From: Raoultibacter phocaeensis
Lineage (GTDB): Bacteria; Actinomycetota; Coriobacteriia; Coriobacteriales; Eggerthellaceae
Assembly (NCBI RefSeq): GCF_901411515.1
Contig: NZ_CABDUX010000001.1
Span: 1,798,001-1,862,000, forward strand
Length of the DNA: 64,000 bases
Reading direction: 5' to 3'
Part shown: piece after piece, positions 50,965-60,218 of the stretch
Position numbering within the stretch: the stretch's first letter is position 1
Layout: every line of letters starts with the position of its first letter
Program-made: the position numbers and the translations under genes
Notes under the pieces: generated by a model
Seen by the model: only the letters and a program-made list of their open reading frames with translations
Told to the model about the DNA's origin: nothing
Database searches by the model: none

Positions 50965-52338
50965 ATGGCACTGCAAGCTCCTGAAGGAACGCGAGACCTC
51001 TTACCCGACGAGTCGAGGTTCTGGAGCCATTTCAAGCAGACGGCGGCCGACGTGTTCGGACGCTACGGCTACCTGCCCATCGAGACGCCGATGTTCGAGC
51101 AGACCGAGTTGTTCGTACGCGGCATCGGCGAGGCGACCGACGTGGTGTCCAAGGAGATGTTCCAGGCGATATCGGGCGAGAACATGAAGAAACTGCTGGC
51201 AGGCGAAAGCATCAAAAGCAAGAGCCGCCTTTCCCTGCGCCCGGAGGGAACGGCGGGCGTTGTGCGTGCAGTGGTGCAGCACGATCTCGTGCCCCAGGGT
51301 GCGCCGCCGGTGAAGCTCATGTACGCAGGTCCGATGTTTCGCGCCGAGCGTCCGCAGAAGGGGCGCTACCGCCAGTTCAACCAGATCGGCGTGGAGTGCC
51401 TCGGCGCCGAAGACCCTACCACCGATGCCGAAGTCATCATCATGCTCATGCGGTTTTTCACAGCGATCGGTATTCCCGAAACCTCGATGCGCCTGCTGGT
51501 GAACTCCATGGGGTGCGATGAGTGCCGTCCCATCTACCGCGAACGGGTGCGAACGTACATGGAAGAGCATGCAAGCGAGCTCTGCGACGAGTGCATGCGC
51601 CGTGCCGAAATCAATCCGCTGCGTGCCTTCGACTGCAAGAACCCGTCATGTTCGGCGGTCATGGACGCAGCACCGAAGATCACCGACTACCTGTGTGACG
51701 AGTGCAAAGAGCACTACGCTGCCGTGAAATCGCTCCTCGACGGCGCAGGCATCGAGTACACGCAAGACACGCGGCTCGTGCGCGGCCTCGACTACTACAC
51801 GAGAACGGTGTTCGAAGTGCAGGTGATCGACGGACTCGGTTCGCAGAACGCCATCGGCGGCGGCGGGCGCTACGATAAGCTCGCCGAAGAAGTCGGGGGC
51901 AGAGCGACTTCGGGCCTCGGGTTCGCGCTCGGCTACGAGCGCTGCCTACTCGCGCTTCAGGCTGCGGGATTCGAGCTTCCTTCGGCCGGTCGCTGCGACC
52001 TGTTCATCGCCTGCGTCGACGATTCGATGCGCGCCGCTGCATTCGGGCTTTTGCAGATGGCGCGCGATGCAGGGCTTGTATGCGAGATGGACCATCAGGG
52101 CCGAAGCCTCAAAAGTCAGTTCAAGCTTGCTGATAAGCTGGGCGCCTTGCGTGTTGCCATCCTCGGTCCCGACGAGCTTGCAGCGGGCAAGCTAAAGATC
52201 CGCGACATGGCCACGCGCCGCGAAGCGCTCGTCGACCTCGAAGCGGCGAAAAAGCTCCTCGCACACTTCAGCGGGCTGCCCTTTGGCGGCAAGGTGCCGA
52301 AGATAGAGGATGTGTTTCCGATGGGGGATGAGGAATAG
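50965..52338 (+). CDS. hisS: Histidyl-tRNA synthetase
   Basis: A 457-residue class II aminoacyl-tRNA synthetase. LQAPEGTRDLLPDE is the family start, RAERPQKGRYRQFNQIG is motif 2, VRGLDYYTRTVFEV the histidine-specific loop, and GGGRYDKLAEEVGG leads into motif 3. The C-terminal anticodon-binding domain follows (LFIACVDDSMRAAAFGLLQM). An insertion with several Cys pairs (CDECRPIY, CDECMRRA, CDECKEHY) may bind zinc. AGAAAGGACC supports ATG 50965. Confidence 0.96.
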   Translation: MALQAPEGTRDLLPDESRFWSHFKQTAADVFGRYGYLPIETPMFEQTELFVRGIGEATDVVSKEMFQAISGENMKKLLAGESIKSKSRLSLRPEGTAGVVRAVVQHDLVPQGAPPVKLMYAGPMFRAERPQKGRYRQFNQIGVECLGAEDPTTDAEVIIMLMRFFTAIGIPETSMRLLVNSMGCDECRPIYRERVRTYMEEHASELCDECMRRAEINPLRAFDCKNPSCSAVMDAAPKITDYLCDECKEHYAAVKSLLDGAGIEYTQDTRLVRGLDYYTRTVFEVQVIDGLGSQNAIGGGGRYDKLAEEVGGRATSGLGFALGYERCLLALQAAGFELPSAGRCDLFIACVDDSMRAAAFGLLQMARDAGLVCEMDHQGRSLKSQFKLADKLGALRVAILGPDELAAGKLKIRDMATRREALVDLEAAKKLLAHFSGLPFGGKVPKIEDVFPMGDEE

Positions 52339-52405
52339 CCGACGACTCGGCCGTGCGGAAGGGCTTGCTTGTCAACCGCCTTACAGGAAAATCGATACAG
52401 GTGTA

Positions 52406-52437
52406 TTGGAAAGAGCCCGAGACTGGGCTCTTTCCAA
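52406..52437. terminator. Bidirectional terminator between hisS and flavoprotein 3
   Basis: TTGGAAAGAGCCC (52406-52418) and GGGCTCTTTCCAA (52425-52437) are perfect 13-base arms with a 6-base loop in the convergent gap. Confidence 0.75.
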
Positions 52438-52461
52438 GGGCAATGCTCTAGAGATTCCGAG

Positions 52462-54207
52462 TTACCCGAGATACGCTCCGACCGACTTGCCGCACTCGCG
52501 GCCGAGCGTGATGGCCATACCTAAGCTGCAGCCGGGGATGGGGGTTATGTACTCATAGCCGAAGCGGCGCCCGCAATCGTTGCCCGAAACGTAGAGGCCA
52601 CTGATAGGCTCGAAGTTCTCATCGAGCGCGTTCTGGTCGCCGTCGGTGATGATGCCGCCGCACGTGACCATCGTCTCGCCGAGTACCGGATCGAACGTGC
52701 AGGCGTAAAACGGAGGCTCCTTAACGGGGAAGAGCACCGCCGCGTCGCGACCGAATTCCTGATCGGCTCCTGCTTCGCAATAGGCGTTGTAGTTGGCGAT
52801 CGTTTCGACGAAATTCGTTGCCGCTTCGCCGGTTAGGCCAAGCTGGCCAGCCAAGCCCTCGAGTGTGTCGTCGGCGATAAACTCGACTGCGGTCATGGGG
52901 CCGCCGCCTCCTGGTCCGCCTTCGCCCTCTTCTTTCTCGGGCTCTTCGTAGATTCCCTTGAAAATCGCATACGCCTTGTCAAGCGACTCCTGGAGCGATG
53001 CGATGTTTTCCTCGGTTGCCGTGAACCCGGCATGCTGCGGAATGGTGTACTGGCGGTACTCGGGGAAATTGGCATCGCATACGGCGAACTTGGTCTTGCG
53101 GCTTTTGTACACGGTGGCAAGGCCGCGCTGCTCGGAGGTGGCATAGTATTCGTTGCAGAAGCGCTTGCCGTTCTCGTCGATCCAGACTGATTGCGGCAGG
53201 CAGTTCATCTTGCCGGGAAGCGAAAGGCCCTTCATGTTCATGCCGGGGATGGGGCAGGTTTCGAGGTGCGCGCCCGCCCAGTAAGCCATCTGCACGCCGC
53301 GGCCGTCGTTGGCCGACATGGAGGTGAGCTGCTCATCGCCGACGAGCGCATGGTACATATCGGGCATGAGGTCGGCCATCATCTCGGGGTTGCCGCCGAA
53401 ACCACCGCAGGCGATGACCACGGCTTTGGCGTTGAGCTTCAGGTTGCCGTCGGCGTTTTTGGCGGCGAGGCCCGCAACGTTGCCGTCGTCCATGATGACG
53501 TAGAGGGCTTCGGTGCCGAAGAGGAATTCGGCACCCTTTTCCTGCGCGACGGCTCGGTTGTATTCGTGTATCTTGGTCTGGTTGCAGTCGCCGTAGAAGC
53601 TACAGACGCTTGGCCAGAACTTGATGGGTCCGATGTTGTCGAGCTGGTGTTCGGTCTTGGGAAAGAAAGCCGTCGTCATGGTGGCGAAGTCCTCTTCGGA
53701 AAGCTCCGAAAGATACCAGTCGGAGTTCTCGCCCGAGTGCTGGGCGAACTTCATGACAAGCTCCTGGTTGGGGTAGTTACCGGTGACGGTCATCCAGTTC
53801 TGGAAGAATTCCACGGGGTCGATCTCGGGAACGCCGCGTTCTTTGAGGATCGAGGCGTTGAGCGCCGCAAACTCGTTGCCCACGGCGGCGTAGGTGTCTT
53901 CGGGCTGCTTTTCGACGAGGATCACCTTGTAGCCTTCTTCGGCGAGCTCGCGGCATGCGGTGATGCCGGCAAACCCGTGGCCGCATACGACTACGTCGCA
54001 GTCGTACTCTTTGGCGAAGTCGGTGATTTCCGCAGGCGGAGTCTTCCAGCTTGACTCCGCAGCTGCCGGCCCCTGCTCGGCTTGGGCGGTCCCGCTTGCG
54101 CTCGATGCAGGCGAGCAGCCCGCGAGTCCGGCTCCTGCGGCGACGGCGGCCGTCGCACCGAGGCCGAGAAACGCACGCCGCGAGATTCCTGATTTCATGA
54201 TGGTCAT
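52462..54207 (-). CDS. Tat-exported FAD-binding reductase 3 (fumarate-reductase family)
   Basis: A 581-residue exported flavoprotein with a Tat motif (SRRAFLGLGATAAVAAGAG) and lipobox (LAGC). FAD-binding fold DVVVCGHGFAGITACRELAE; the C-terminus (YVSGNDCGRRFGYEYITPIP, GCSLGMAITLGRECGKSVG) is typical of the family's FAD-contact end. An acidic/Gly-rich loop (EEPEKEEGEGGPGGGGP) interrupts the capping region. GGGAGG directly precedes ATG 54207. Divergent from a membrane LuxR-type regulator. Substrate unknown. Confidence 0.88.
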   Translation of the reverse strand: MTIMKSGISRRAFLGLGATAAVAAGAGLAGCSPASSASGTAQAEQGPAAAESSWKTPPAEITDFAKEYDCDVVVCGHGFAGITACRELAEEGYKVILVEKQPEDTYAAVGNEFAALNASILKERGVPEIDPVEFFQNWMTVTGNYPNQELVMKFAQHSGENSDWYLSELSEEDFATMTTAFFPKTEHQLDNIGPIKFWPSVCSFYGDCNQTKIHEYNRAVAQEKGAEFLFGTEALYVIMDDGNVAGLAAKNADGNLKLNAKAVVIACGGFGGNPEMMADLMPDMYHALVGDEQLTSMSANDGRGVQMAYWAGAHLETCPIPGMNMKGLSLPGKMNCLPQSVWIDENGKRFCNEYYATSEQRGLATVYKSRKTKFAVCDANFPEYRQYTIPQHAGFTATEENIASLQESLDKAYAIFKGIYEEPEKEEGEGGPGGGGPMTAVEFIADDTLEGLAGQLGLTGEAATNFVETIANYNAYCEAGADQEFGRDAAVLFPVKEPPFYACTFDPVLGETMVTCGGIITDGDQNALDENFEPISGLYVSGNDCGRRFGYEYITPIPGCSLGMAITLGRECGKSVGAYLG

Positions 54208-54490
54208 GATTCCTCCCTTGTCTCCTTGGTTTTGGTCTATCTGCGCTCGCCTTCGAGATCTGCTTCCGAGCTTCGTCGGGCGCGAGCGCTCCGAGTGCAC
54301 TCTACGATGCGCCACGATGCTCGAAAATCGCTGCGATGGGGGAATCTTTGAAAACGAGGTCGCCCGAAACCGCGATGGCGGCGGGAAGCACCCTCGCGGT
54401 TTTGGGGTAGTTGCAGCAAAGCGGCAGGTAGGTAGGTGCCATTGGGGTATACTGTGAGCGGAAACGGCCGAGTGCGACGGAGGTGAAGGT

Positions 54491-55975
54491 TTGCGCTTTT
54501 CGCAGGAGTTCAAGCTCGAAACGTTGGCGTTCATTGCGTTTTTCGCAACGCTGCCGCTCTATTCGCCCAACCTCGTCCTGTTTTCGGAATACGGTGCCGC
54601 TGAGACTCTCATGCCGCCGTTCGTGAATACGATGATGGTGGTCGCTGCTGTAGCGGGGGCGGTTTCGGCGTGGTTCGCTTTTCGCCGCAATGCTTCGCTG
54701 TTTGCAACCCCGCAGCTTGTCATCGCCGCTTCCGTTCTCTATATCGGCGGGTTCGCCCTGTTCGTCGCAGGGCTCGGACTTGAGGGGTTCGGTTCCGAAG
54801 GCTTGATGATTGCCGCAGGGGCAGCGGTTGCCTGCGGCATGGTTCCCCTCTGCATCGCCTGGGGAACCTACCTCGCCCTGTTCGACTTGCGCCAGGCGCT
54901 GTTTTATCTGACCATCATGGTGGGTGCGGCTTCGCTCATCGCGCTCATGCTCTCGTCGGTTGCCATCGAACCGGGGCTGGTCGCGTTCGGGCTGCTCGTG
55001 CTGATCGGCGTGGCGCTTCCCTGCGCAAAGTCGATAGGGGGGAAGCTCGATTGCGGCGATGTCGCCGTTTCGGGCCGTGGCGGCGACCGGGAGCTCGGCT
55101 ACCTCGTCGGCGATACGTCGGCATTGCCGACCGGTACGAAAACCGGTACTCGCGAGATGCTTTCCAACGTGCGCAGGATGGCTTCGGTTGCCGCATTGCC
55201 GTTCATCGGCCTGCTCGTGTTCGCGTTCGTGATGGGCGTGCGCAAGTTCATGGTGTTCGACGCGTTCTACGTCGAGACGCTCGGCGGCATCGTGGCGGCG
55301 GTCGTGGTGCTTCCCTTGAGCCTTCTCAAGATCGACCGTCCGCTCATGTCGTTCGTGTATCAGGTGTTTCTTCCCGTATGCGCCATCGTGCTCGTCGTCC
55401 TCAACGCCTTTCCCTTCGGAACGACCGCTCAGTGGCTCGCGGCGACGCTCTCGTATGTGTTTTACGGCATCATCGGCATTCTTGCGCTATCGAGCCTGTG
55501 TGCAATGGCGCATGCCCGTGAATTCTCGCCGCCCTTCATCTACGGGTTAACGGTCGCGTGTTTCATGGTTGCTTCGTTTCTCGGCATATCGTTCGGGTCG
55601 GTTTCCGTACTGTCTGAAAACGCGGGGCCTATCCTGCTTGTCATCAGCACGATGTATTTCGGATTCGTCGTGCTGGCTCCCTTACTCTCGTCGTGGAGGC
55701 GAGAGGGCGCATCCGAGCGGGGGGTGCATAGGGACGGAGGCGGTGAGGCGCAAAGCGAGCTCTCGCAGCGCATCGAGGCCGCCGCCGTGCGCTTCGAGCT
55801 TTCGCCGAGGGAGGCTGAAACGCTTTCGTACCTCGGCCGCGGGCACGGCATCGTGTTCATCGCCAAGACGCTCGTCATCTCCGAAAGCACGGTGCGCACT
55901 CACGTGAAGAGCATCTACCGCAAGCTCGACGTCTCTTCGCGCGAGGAGCTGCTCGAGATGATCGATCGGGGGTAA
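54491..55975 (+). CDS. Membrane-bound LuxR-type regulator 2
   Basis: A 494-residue protein with about 12 membrane helices and a C-terminal LuxR helix-turn-helix (LSPREAETLSYLGRGHGIVF, SESTVRTHVKSIYRKLDVSS). Same architecture as the gene at 26752. It starts at TTG 54491 after GGAGGTGAAGG. A TATACT box near 54450 is preceded by GGTAGGTAGGTG rather than a -35, suggesting activator dependence. Likely controls flavoprotein 3. Confidence 0.85.
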   Translation: MRFSQEFKLETLAFIAFFATLPLYSPNLVLFSEYGAAETLMPPFVNTMMVVAAVAGAVSAWFAFRRNASLFATPQLVIAASVLYIGGFALFVAGLGLEGFGSEGLMIAAGAAVACGMVPLCIAWGTYLALFDLRQALFYLTIMVGAASLIALMLSSVAIEPGLVAFGLLVLIGVALPCAKSIGGKLDCGDVAVSGRGGDRELGYLVGDTSALPTGTKTGTREMLSNVRRMASVAALPFIGLLVFAFVMGVRKFMVFDAFYVETLGGIVAAVVVLPLSLLKIDRPLMSFVYQVFLPVCAIVLVVLNAFPFGTTAQWLAATLSYVFYGIIGILALSSLCAMAHAREFSPPFIYGLTVACFMVASFLGISFGSVSVLSENAGPILLVISTMYFGFVVLAPLLSSWRREGASERGVHRDGGGEAQSELSQRIEAAAVRFELSPREAETLSYLGRGHGIVFIAKTLVISESTVRTHVKSIYRKLDVSSREELLEMIDRG

Positions 55976-56024
55976 GGGGCTTCGCCGTTTCGTCCGGATG
56001 AGGTTGGCATACCTTGCTCTACGC

Positions 56025-56051
56025 TTTGCATGCATGTAGAATGCACGCAAA
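56025..56051. promoter_or_regulatory. Operator of the FitAB/VapBC-like module
   Basis: TTTGCATGCAT (56025-56035) and ATGCACGCAAA (56041-56051) are inverted arms with one mismatch and a 5-base centre, immediately upstream of the antitoxin gene. Confidence 0.6.
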
Positions 56052-56076
56052 GAGCATGATCGAGAAAGGACGCGCT

Positions 56077-56460
56077 ATGCCGGCATTGCAGGTACGCGAT
56101 TTTCCGGAAAAGCTATACGAAGAACTCAAGGTGTACGCTGATCGCCACCATCGCAGTATCGCTCAGCAGACGATTGTCGCGGTGGAAGAAATGCTCGAGC
56201 GTCACAATGCGTCGTATTTCTGGGATGGGAGGCAGTTGCATCGTCCCGCATGCCCGAGCGCTCTTAGTTTTGATACCGAAGCACAGCGTGCCGAGCGCAT
56301 CGAGAAGCGCAAAGCGTTGTTTGATGAGATCGATGCGTTGCAGTGGCATGGGCCTGAGCCGACCGCGGATGAAATCGTTGCGCTCGTGCGCGAAGGCCGG
56401 CGAGAGCGCGATCGCCAGATAAGCGATGCTCTCGGTTTGCCGCACGACGAAGAGGTGTGA
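56077..56460 (+). CDS. FitA-like ribbon-helix-helix antitoxin
   Basis: A 127-residue antitoxin. The N-terminus (MPALQVRDFPEKLYEELKVY, ADRHHRSIAQQTIVAVEEML) is the FitA-type ribbon-helix-helix. The C-terminal half carries an acidic/aromatic segment (ALFDEIDALQWHGPEPTADE) expected to bind the PIN toxin. GAAAGGACG supports ATG 56077. Toxin gene follows after 1 base. Confidence 0.82.
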   Translation: MPALQVRDFPEKLYEELKVYADRHHRSIAQQTIVAVEEMLERHNASYFWDGRQLHRPACPSALSFDTEAQRAERIEKRKALFDEIDALQWHGPEPTADEIVALVREGRRERDRQISDALGLPHDEEV

Positions 56461-56461
56461 A

Positions 56462-56872
56462 ATGATCGTCCTCGACTGCAACGCCGCCATCAACATGCTC
56501 GCCAAGACTCCTGAGGGAAAGGGACTTGTGGCGTTGCTGCTCGAGGGTGAAGCCGTCGTTGCACCTGCTTTCTTGTGCGCAGAGGTTACGCATGTGCTGG
56601 AAAAGCGGGTTCGGGGCGGCTACGCGAGTAAGGGGGAGGCGCAAGCCATGGGTCGCATGTGCCTTGCCCTTGTCGATGAGTTCGTTCCCGATGCCGATTT
56701 GTGGGAAGAGGCCTTGACGGAATCGCTTCGCTTGAAGCATTCGTCGTACGATCTGTTCTATTTCGTCCTCGCCCGGCGTAAAGGGGCTACCTTGTTTACA
56801 CTCGATCGCAGATTGCAGGAGCTCTGCCTGGATAACGGGGTAGACTGCGTGTTCTCTGACACGAAGTTCTAG
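56462..56872 (+). CDS. PIN-domain toxin (VapC/FitB-like)
   Basis: A 136-residue PIN ribonuclease: IVLDCNAAINML supplies the first acidic residue, SSYDLFYFVLARRKGATLFT the central one, and LDRRLQEL the last. Its 3' end lies inside the left copy of a 65-base direct repeat. Confidence 0.87.
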   Translation: MIVLDCNAAINMLAKTPEGKGLVALLLEGEAVVAPAFLCAEVTHVLEKRVRGGYASKGEAQAMGRMCLALVDEFVPDADLWEEALTESLRLKHSSYDLFYFVLARRKGATLFTLDRRLQELCLDNGVDCVFSDTKF

Positions 56873-56926
56873 CAGGTGCGATTGTATTCGTTTTCCATGA
56901 AAAGATGCTCTCGGGGGTTGGTTTGT
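56862..56926 (+). repeat. 65-bp direct repeat, left copy
   Basis: Matches 57992-58056 at 64 of 65 positions, same orientation, 1130 bases apart. Includes the last bases and stop codon of the PIN toxin gene. Confidence 0.88.
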
Positions 56927-57078
56927 ACCCATTCCCAAGTACGGTATCTTTTTTTTCGCAGCCGAATAGCGCTGCTTGATATCCTCGCACTGTCCGTTTA
57001 GGGGGACAGACGGGCGAGTGCAGTCTGCTACTCTTTTCACCAACGGCGTTTCGGGCATCGACGTAAGTGAGGATGAAG

Positions 57079-57267
57079 ATGGAAGAAATGACAGATGAAG
57101 AGATGACAAGAGAAGAAATGCAGAGGTTTCTCAACCTGTGGCATTGCGAGGGGCATTCCGAGCTGAAGGCTTATAGGGACCTCATGGAAATCATCGGCAT
57201 AGCATTTCCTGGAAGGCCCCAAGGCGACGAGGAAGATGTGGACGATGCTGACGAAAATGCAAAGTAA
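57079..57267 (+). CDS. Small acidic hypothetical protein
   Basis: A 62-residue protein (EEMTREEMQRFLNLWHCEGH, SELKAYRDLMEIIGIAFPGR) with a very acidic end (GDEEDVDDADENAK). GAGG at 57069-57072 fits ATG 57079. No family recognised; it lies in the segment bracketed by the 65-bp repeats. Confidence 0.55.
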   Translation: MEEMTDEEMTREEMQRFLNLWHCEGHSELKAYRDLMEIIGIAFPGRPQGDEEDVDDADENAK

Positions 57268-57311
57268 GGTTGGCTTGTTCCGCCGACACCAAAGCGACTT
57301 GCCGCAGAAAA

Positions 57312-57626
57312 CTACGTGCGTTCGGATTGGACCAACTTGGCATAGTCTTGCCTTTGATGAAACAGATGCGCTATCACGACGACATCGTCTTCGATGTAGT
57401 AGAGAAATAGGTACTTCCCCACAAGGGCGCAACGGTATCCAAGCTGTGCGAGCTCAGGCATGCGGGACAGCCCGTACTCCACGGTTTCCGAGCAGATGAG
57501 ATCCAGCTGCAACTCGTACTCGTCCAGGAAGGCTTTCGCGGCATCTTTGTTGTATCCAGCCAGATAGGCGACTATCTGGCTCAGCTCGCGATCGGCGCTT
57601 TCAAGAATACGAGGCCTATATGCCAT
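57312..57626 (-). CDS. RelE/ParE-family toxin
   Basis: A 104-residue RelE/ParE-fold protein (RPRILESADRELSQIVAYLA, AAKAFLDEYELQLDLICSET, RCALVGKYLFLYYIEDDVVV, HLFHQRQDYAKLV). The C-terminal strand pattern and HxxR-like end fit mRNA-cleaving RelE relatives. Start overlaps the antitoxin end by 11 bases. Confidence 0.87.
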   Translation of the reverse strand: MAYRPRILESADRELSQIVAYLAGYNKDAAKAFLDEYELQLDLICSETVEYGLSRMPELAQLGYRCALVGKYLFLYYIEDDVVVIAHLFHQRQDYAKLVQSERT

Positions 57627-57885
57627 AGTGCGCTCTCAGCGAGGCGATAGAATCCTCGGCACTCGTATGGGAGCCCGCTGCCCGTTCTCGCTCGGCTACC
57701 AGCATGCGCTCCATAATGCGGTTTTTCGCCTGGAGTTCCCGTATCTCGTCGTAGTCGCTGCTGCGAATGACAACGAACTGATCGTAGCCGTTCTTCGTGA
57801 CAATGACGGGCCCGGGCGATGTCTCCACAAGCTCGGCGAACGCTGCTGTGTCTCGTATGTCCTTGATCGGTATGCAGGTTGGCAT
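57616..57885 (-). CDS. Phd/YefM-family antitoxin
   Basis: An 89-residue antitoxin: IPIKDIRDTAAFAELVETSP then GPVIVTKNGYDQFVVIRSSD is the Phd/YefM DNA-binding fold; the C-terminus is the toxin-binding helix. AAGGAGA precedes the ATG. On the minus strand a TATAAT box lies at 57914-57909; CATAAT (57906-57911) and ATTATG (57921-57926) are a likely operator. Confidence 0.87.
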   Translation of the reverse strand: MPTCIPIKDIRDTAAFAELVETSPGPVIVTKNGYDQFVVIRSSDYDEIRELQAKNRIMERMLVAERERAAGSHTSAEDSIASLRAHYGI

Positions 57886-57991
57886 GTTGTCTCCTTCTGA
57901 TTGGACATAATTATAGCATCATTATGCGCATTCTTAAAGGCTATCGAGCCAGCCTGGGTTGTCCTGACCTCTGCGCCTTTGCTCTTCAAGG

Positions 57992-58056
57992 CGAAGTTCT
58001 AGCAGGTGCGATTGCATTCGTTTTCCATGAAAAGATGCTCTCGGGGGTTGGTTTGT
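57992..58056 (+). repeat. 65-bp direct repeat, right copy
   Basis: Right copy of the repeat at 56862-56926. Its last bases (TTGGTT, 58048-58053) form the apparent -35 of the aspS promoter, with TACAAT at 58070-58075 outside the repeat. Confidence 0.88.
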
Positions 58057-58075
58057 TCTCGCTAGCTTGTACAAT
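58048..58075 (+). promoter_or_regulatory. Promoter of aspS
   Basis: TTGGTT (58048-58053), 16 bases, TACAAT (58070-58075). The -35 is inside the right repeat copy. Confidence 0.55.
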
Positions 58076-58162
58076 GACTAGGTTTGAGTGACATATCGCT
58101 GCTGTCGGAGCTTGGTGCTTCGCGTGGCGAATACAGATAGCAACGCTGAGGAGCAAGAACAG

Positions 58163-59941
58163 ATGACGGACTTTATGAACGAGTACTGCATGCACACCGC
58201 CACGTGCGGCGAGCTGCGAGCTGAGGATGTGGGCCGCGAGGTCGTGCTGACCGGCTGGGCATGGCACAACCGCGACCACGGCGGGCTGATCTTCATCGAC
58301 CTGCGCGATCGTGCAGGTTACACGCAGGTGGTCGTCGACCCCGATTGCGTGAGTGCCGATGACTTTGCCAAAGCCGAGCACTTGGGACGCGAATACGTGC
58401 TCAAGATTACGGGTACGGTGCGTGATCGCGGAGCCGAAGCGGTAAACCCGAATATGGCCACCGGCGATATCGAGGTGCTCGCCAACTCCGTCGAAGTGCT
58501 CAACACGAGCGTGACGCCGCCGTTCTCCATCGAAGACGGCATCGAAACCGATGAGACCACGCGCATGAAGTGGCGCTATCTCGACCTGCGCCGCCCCGAG
58601 ATGTATCAAGCCATGCACCTGCGCCATACGGTTGCCCAAGCCATGCGCACGGCTTTGAACGAGCGCGGTTTCCTCGAGGTCGAAACGCCCATCCTCGCCA
58701 ACTCCACGCCCGAGGGCGCGCGCGACTACATCGTGCCATCGCGTCCGAACCCGGGCCGGTTTTACGCGCTTCCGCAGAGTCCCCAGCAGTTTAAGCAGAT
58801 GCTCATGGTGGGCGGCATCGAGCGCTATTACCAGATCGCACGGTGCTTCCGCGACGAGGATCTGCGTGCCGATCGTCAGCCCGAGTTCACGCAGGTCGAT
58901 ATCGAGATGAGCTTTGTCGAAGAAGACGATGTCTTGCAGCTCATGGAAGATGTTATGGCCGAAGTGCTTTCCGCTGTCGGCGTCGAGCACGAATTCCCGC
59001 TTGAGCGTATGCCCTACGCCGAGGCGATGGACCGCTTCGGGAACGACCGTCCCGACACGCGCTTCGGTATGGAACTGGTGAACGTGACCGACATCGTGAA
59101 GGATTCGGGCTTCAAGGTGTTCTCGAGCGTGGCTCAATCGGGCGGCATCGTGAAGGCCATCAACGCGAAGGGCGCGGGCGATTGGAGCCGCGGCGAGGTC
59201 GAGAAGCTCGCCGACATCGCTGCCGAGAACGGCGCGAAGGGTATGGCCTGGATCGCGTTCACCTCGGACGGCAATGAGAAGAGCCCCATCATCAAGTTTT
59301 TCTCCGACGAAGAATTCGCGGCGCTCAAAGAGGCGCTCGCCGTTGAGCCGGGCGACCTCGTACTGTTCGCGGCCGACAAGCCCGAGGTGGCGAACGCCGT
59401 GCTTTCCGCGCTGCGCCTGCATATGGCCGATGCGCTCGACGTGCCGCGCGAGGGCCACAAGCTTCTGTGGGTCGTGAATTTCCCGATGTTCCGCTACGAT
59501 GAGGATGAGAAGAAGTACGCGGCCGAGCACCATCCGTTCACGCAGGTGCGTGTGGAGGATGTCGACAAGATCGAAGACGCGCCGCTCGAGTGTGGCAGCT
59601 ATTCTTACGACCTTATCATGGACGGATTCGAAGCGGGTGGCGGCACCATCCGTATCCACAACGCCGAGATGCAGCGCCGCGTGTTGCGCAGGCTCGGGCT
59701 CACCGACGAGGAGATCGACGAGAAGTTCGGCCACCTCATCCACGCGCTCGAACTCGGCGCGCCTCCGCATGGCGGCATCGCGCTCGGCCTCGACCGCGTG
59801 GTCATGCTGCTCGGGCACAAGAAATCGATCCGCGACGTCATCGCGTTCCCGAAGACGTCGAGCGCCTCCGATCCGATGACCGGATCCCCGAGCTCCGTGA
59901 CGGCGCGTCAGCTCAAAGAAGTGAACCTGCGCACGCTGTAA
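58163..59941 (+). CDS. aspS: Aspartyl-tRNA synthetase
   Basis: A 592-residue bacterial-type class II synthetase: N-terminal OB fold ([20 protein letters not shown]), motif 2 ([20 protein letters not shown]), the bacterial GAD insertion domain (about residues 300-430), and motif 3 ([20 protein letters not shown]). GAGGAG precedes ATG 58163; an in-frame GTG/ATG further upstream is not supported. hisS and aspS are adjacent in many bacteria; here about 5.8 kb lies between them. Confidence 0.96.
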   Translation: MTDFMNEYCMHTATCGELRAEDVGREVVLTGWAWHNRDHGGLIFIDLRDRAGYTQVVVDPDCVSADDFAKAEHLGREYVLKITGTVRDRGAEAVNPNMATGDIEVLANSVEVLNTSVTPPFSIEDGIETDETTRMKWRYLDLRRPEMYQAMHLRHTVAQAMRTALNERGFLEVETPILANSTPEGARDYIVPSRPNPGRFYALPQSPQQFKQMLMVGGIERYYQIARCFRDEDLRADRQPEFTQVDIEMSFVEEDDVLQLMEDVMAEVLSAVGVEHEFPLERMPYAEAMDRFGNDRPDTRFGMELVNVTDIVKDSGFKVFSSVAQSGGIVKAINAKGAGDWSRGEVEKLADIAAENGAKGMAWIAFTSDGNEKSPIIKFFSDEEFAALKEALAVEPGDLVLFAADKPEVANAVLSALRLHMADALDVPREGHKLLWVVNFPMFRYDEDEKKYAAEHHPFTQVRVEDVDKIEDAPLECGSYSYDLIMDGFEAGGGTIRIHNAEMQRRVLRRLGLTDEEIDEKFGHLIHALELGAPPHGGIALGLDRVVMLLGHKKSIRDVIAFPKTSSASDPMTGSPSSVTARQLKEVNLRTL

Positions 59942-59968
59942 AAGGTTCGCGTTCTGCAAAACCTACGA

Positions 59969-60000
59969 CGGGTCGCATCGATGAGGTGCGGCCCGTTTTG
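59969..60000 (+). terminator. Terminator of aspS
   Basis: ACGGGTCGCATC pairs with GGTGCGGCCCGT (two mismatched positions) followed by TTTTGG, about 30 bases after the stop. Confidence 0.65.
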
Positions 60001-60218
60001 GTTCGGGATATTTTTGCGGGAGCCTTCGACAAGCCGTTTGCTTCCGCATACCGCATCCGGGGTAGTATTCGGCACTATCCGTGAAAAAATATAATCGATT
60101 CGAATAGATTTAACCGTTCGTGCTTGCGATCGAGCCCCTTGCCCCTCATGATGTGAGTAAGATAAGCAAGCCGTTGGTGCCGTCCGGGTTTCTGTCCCAA
60201 GAGAGAAACGAGAGCCGC

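Noticed and set aside
54208-54534. N-terminal extension of flavoprotein 3
   Set aside because: The Tat signal begins at 54207 after GGGAGG; upstream codons cross the divergent promoter of the LuxR gene.
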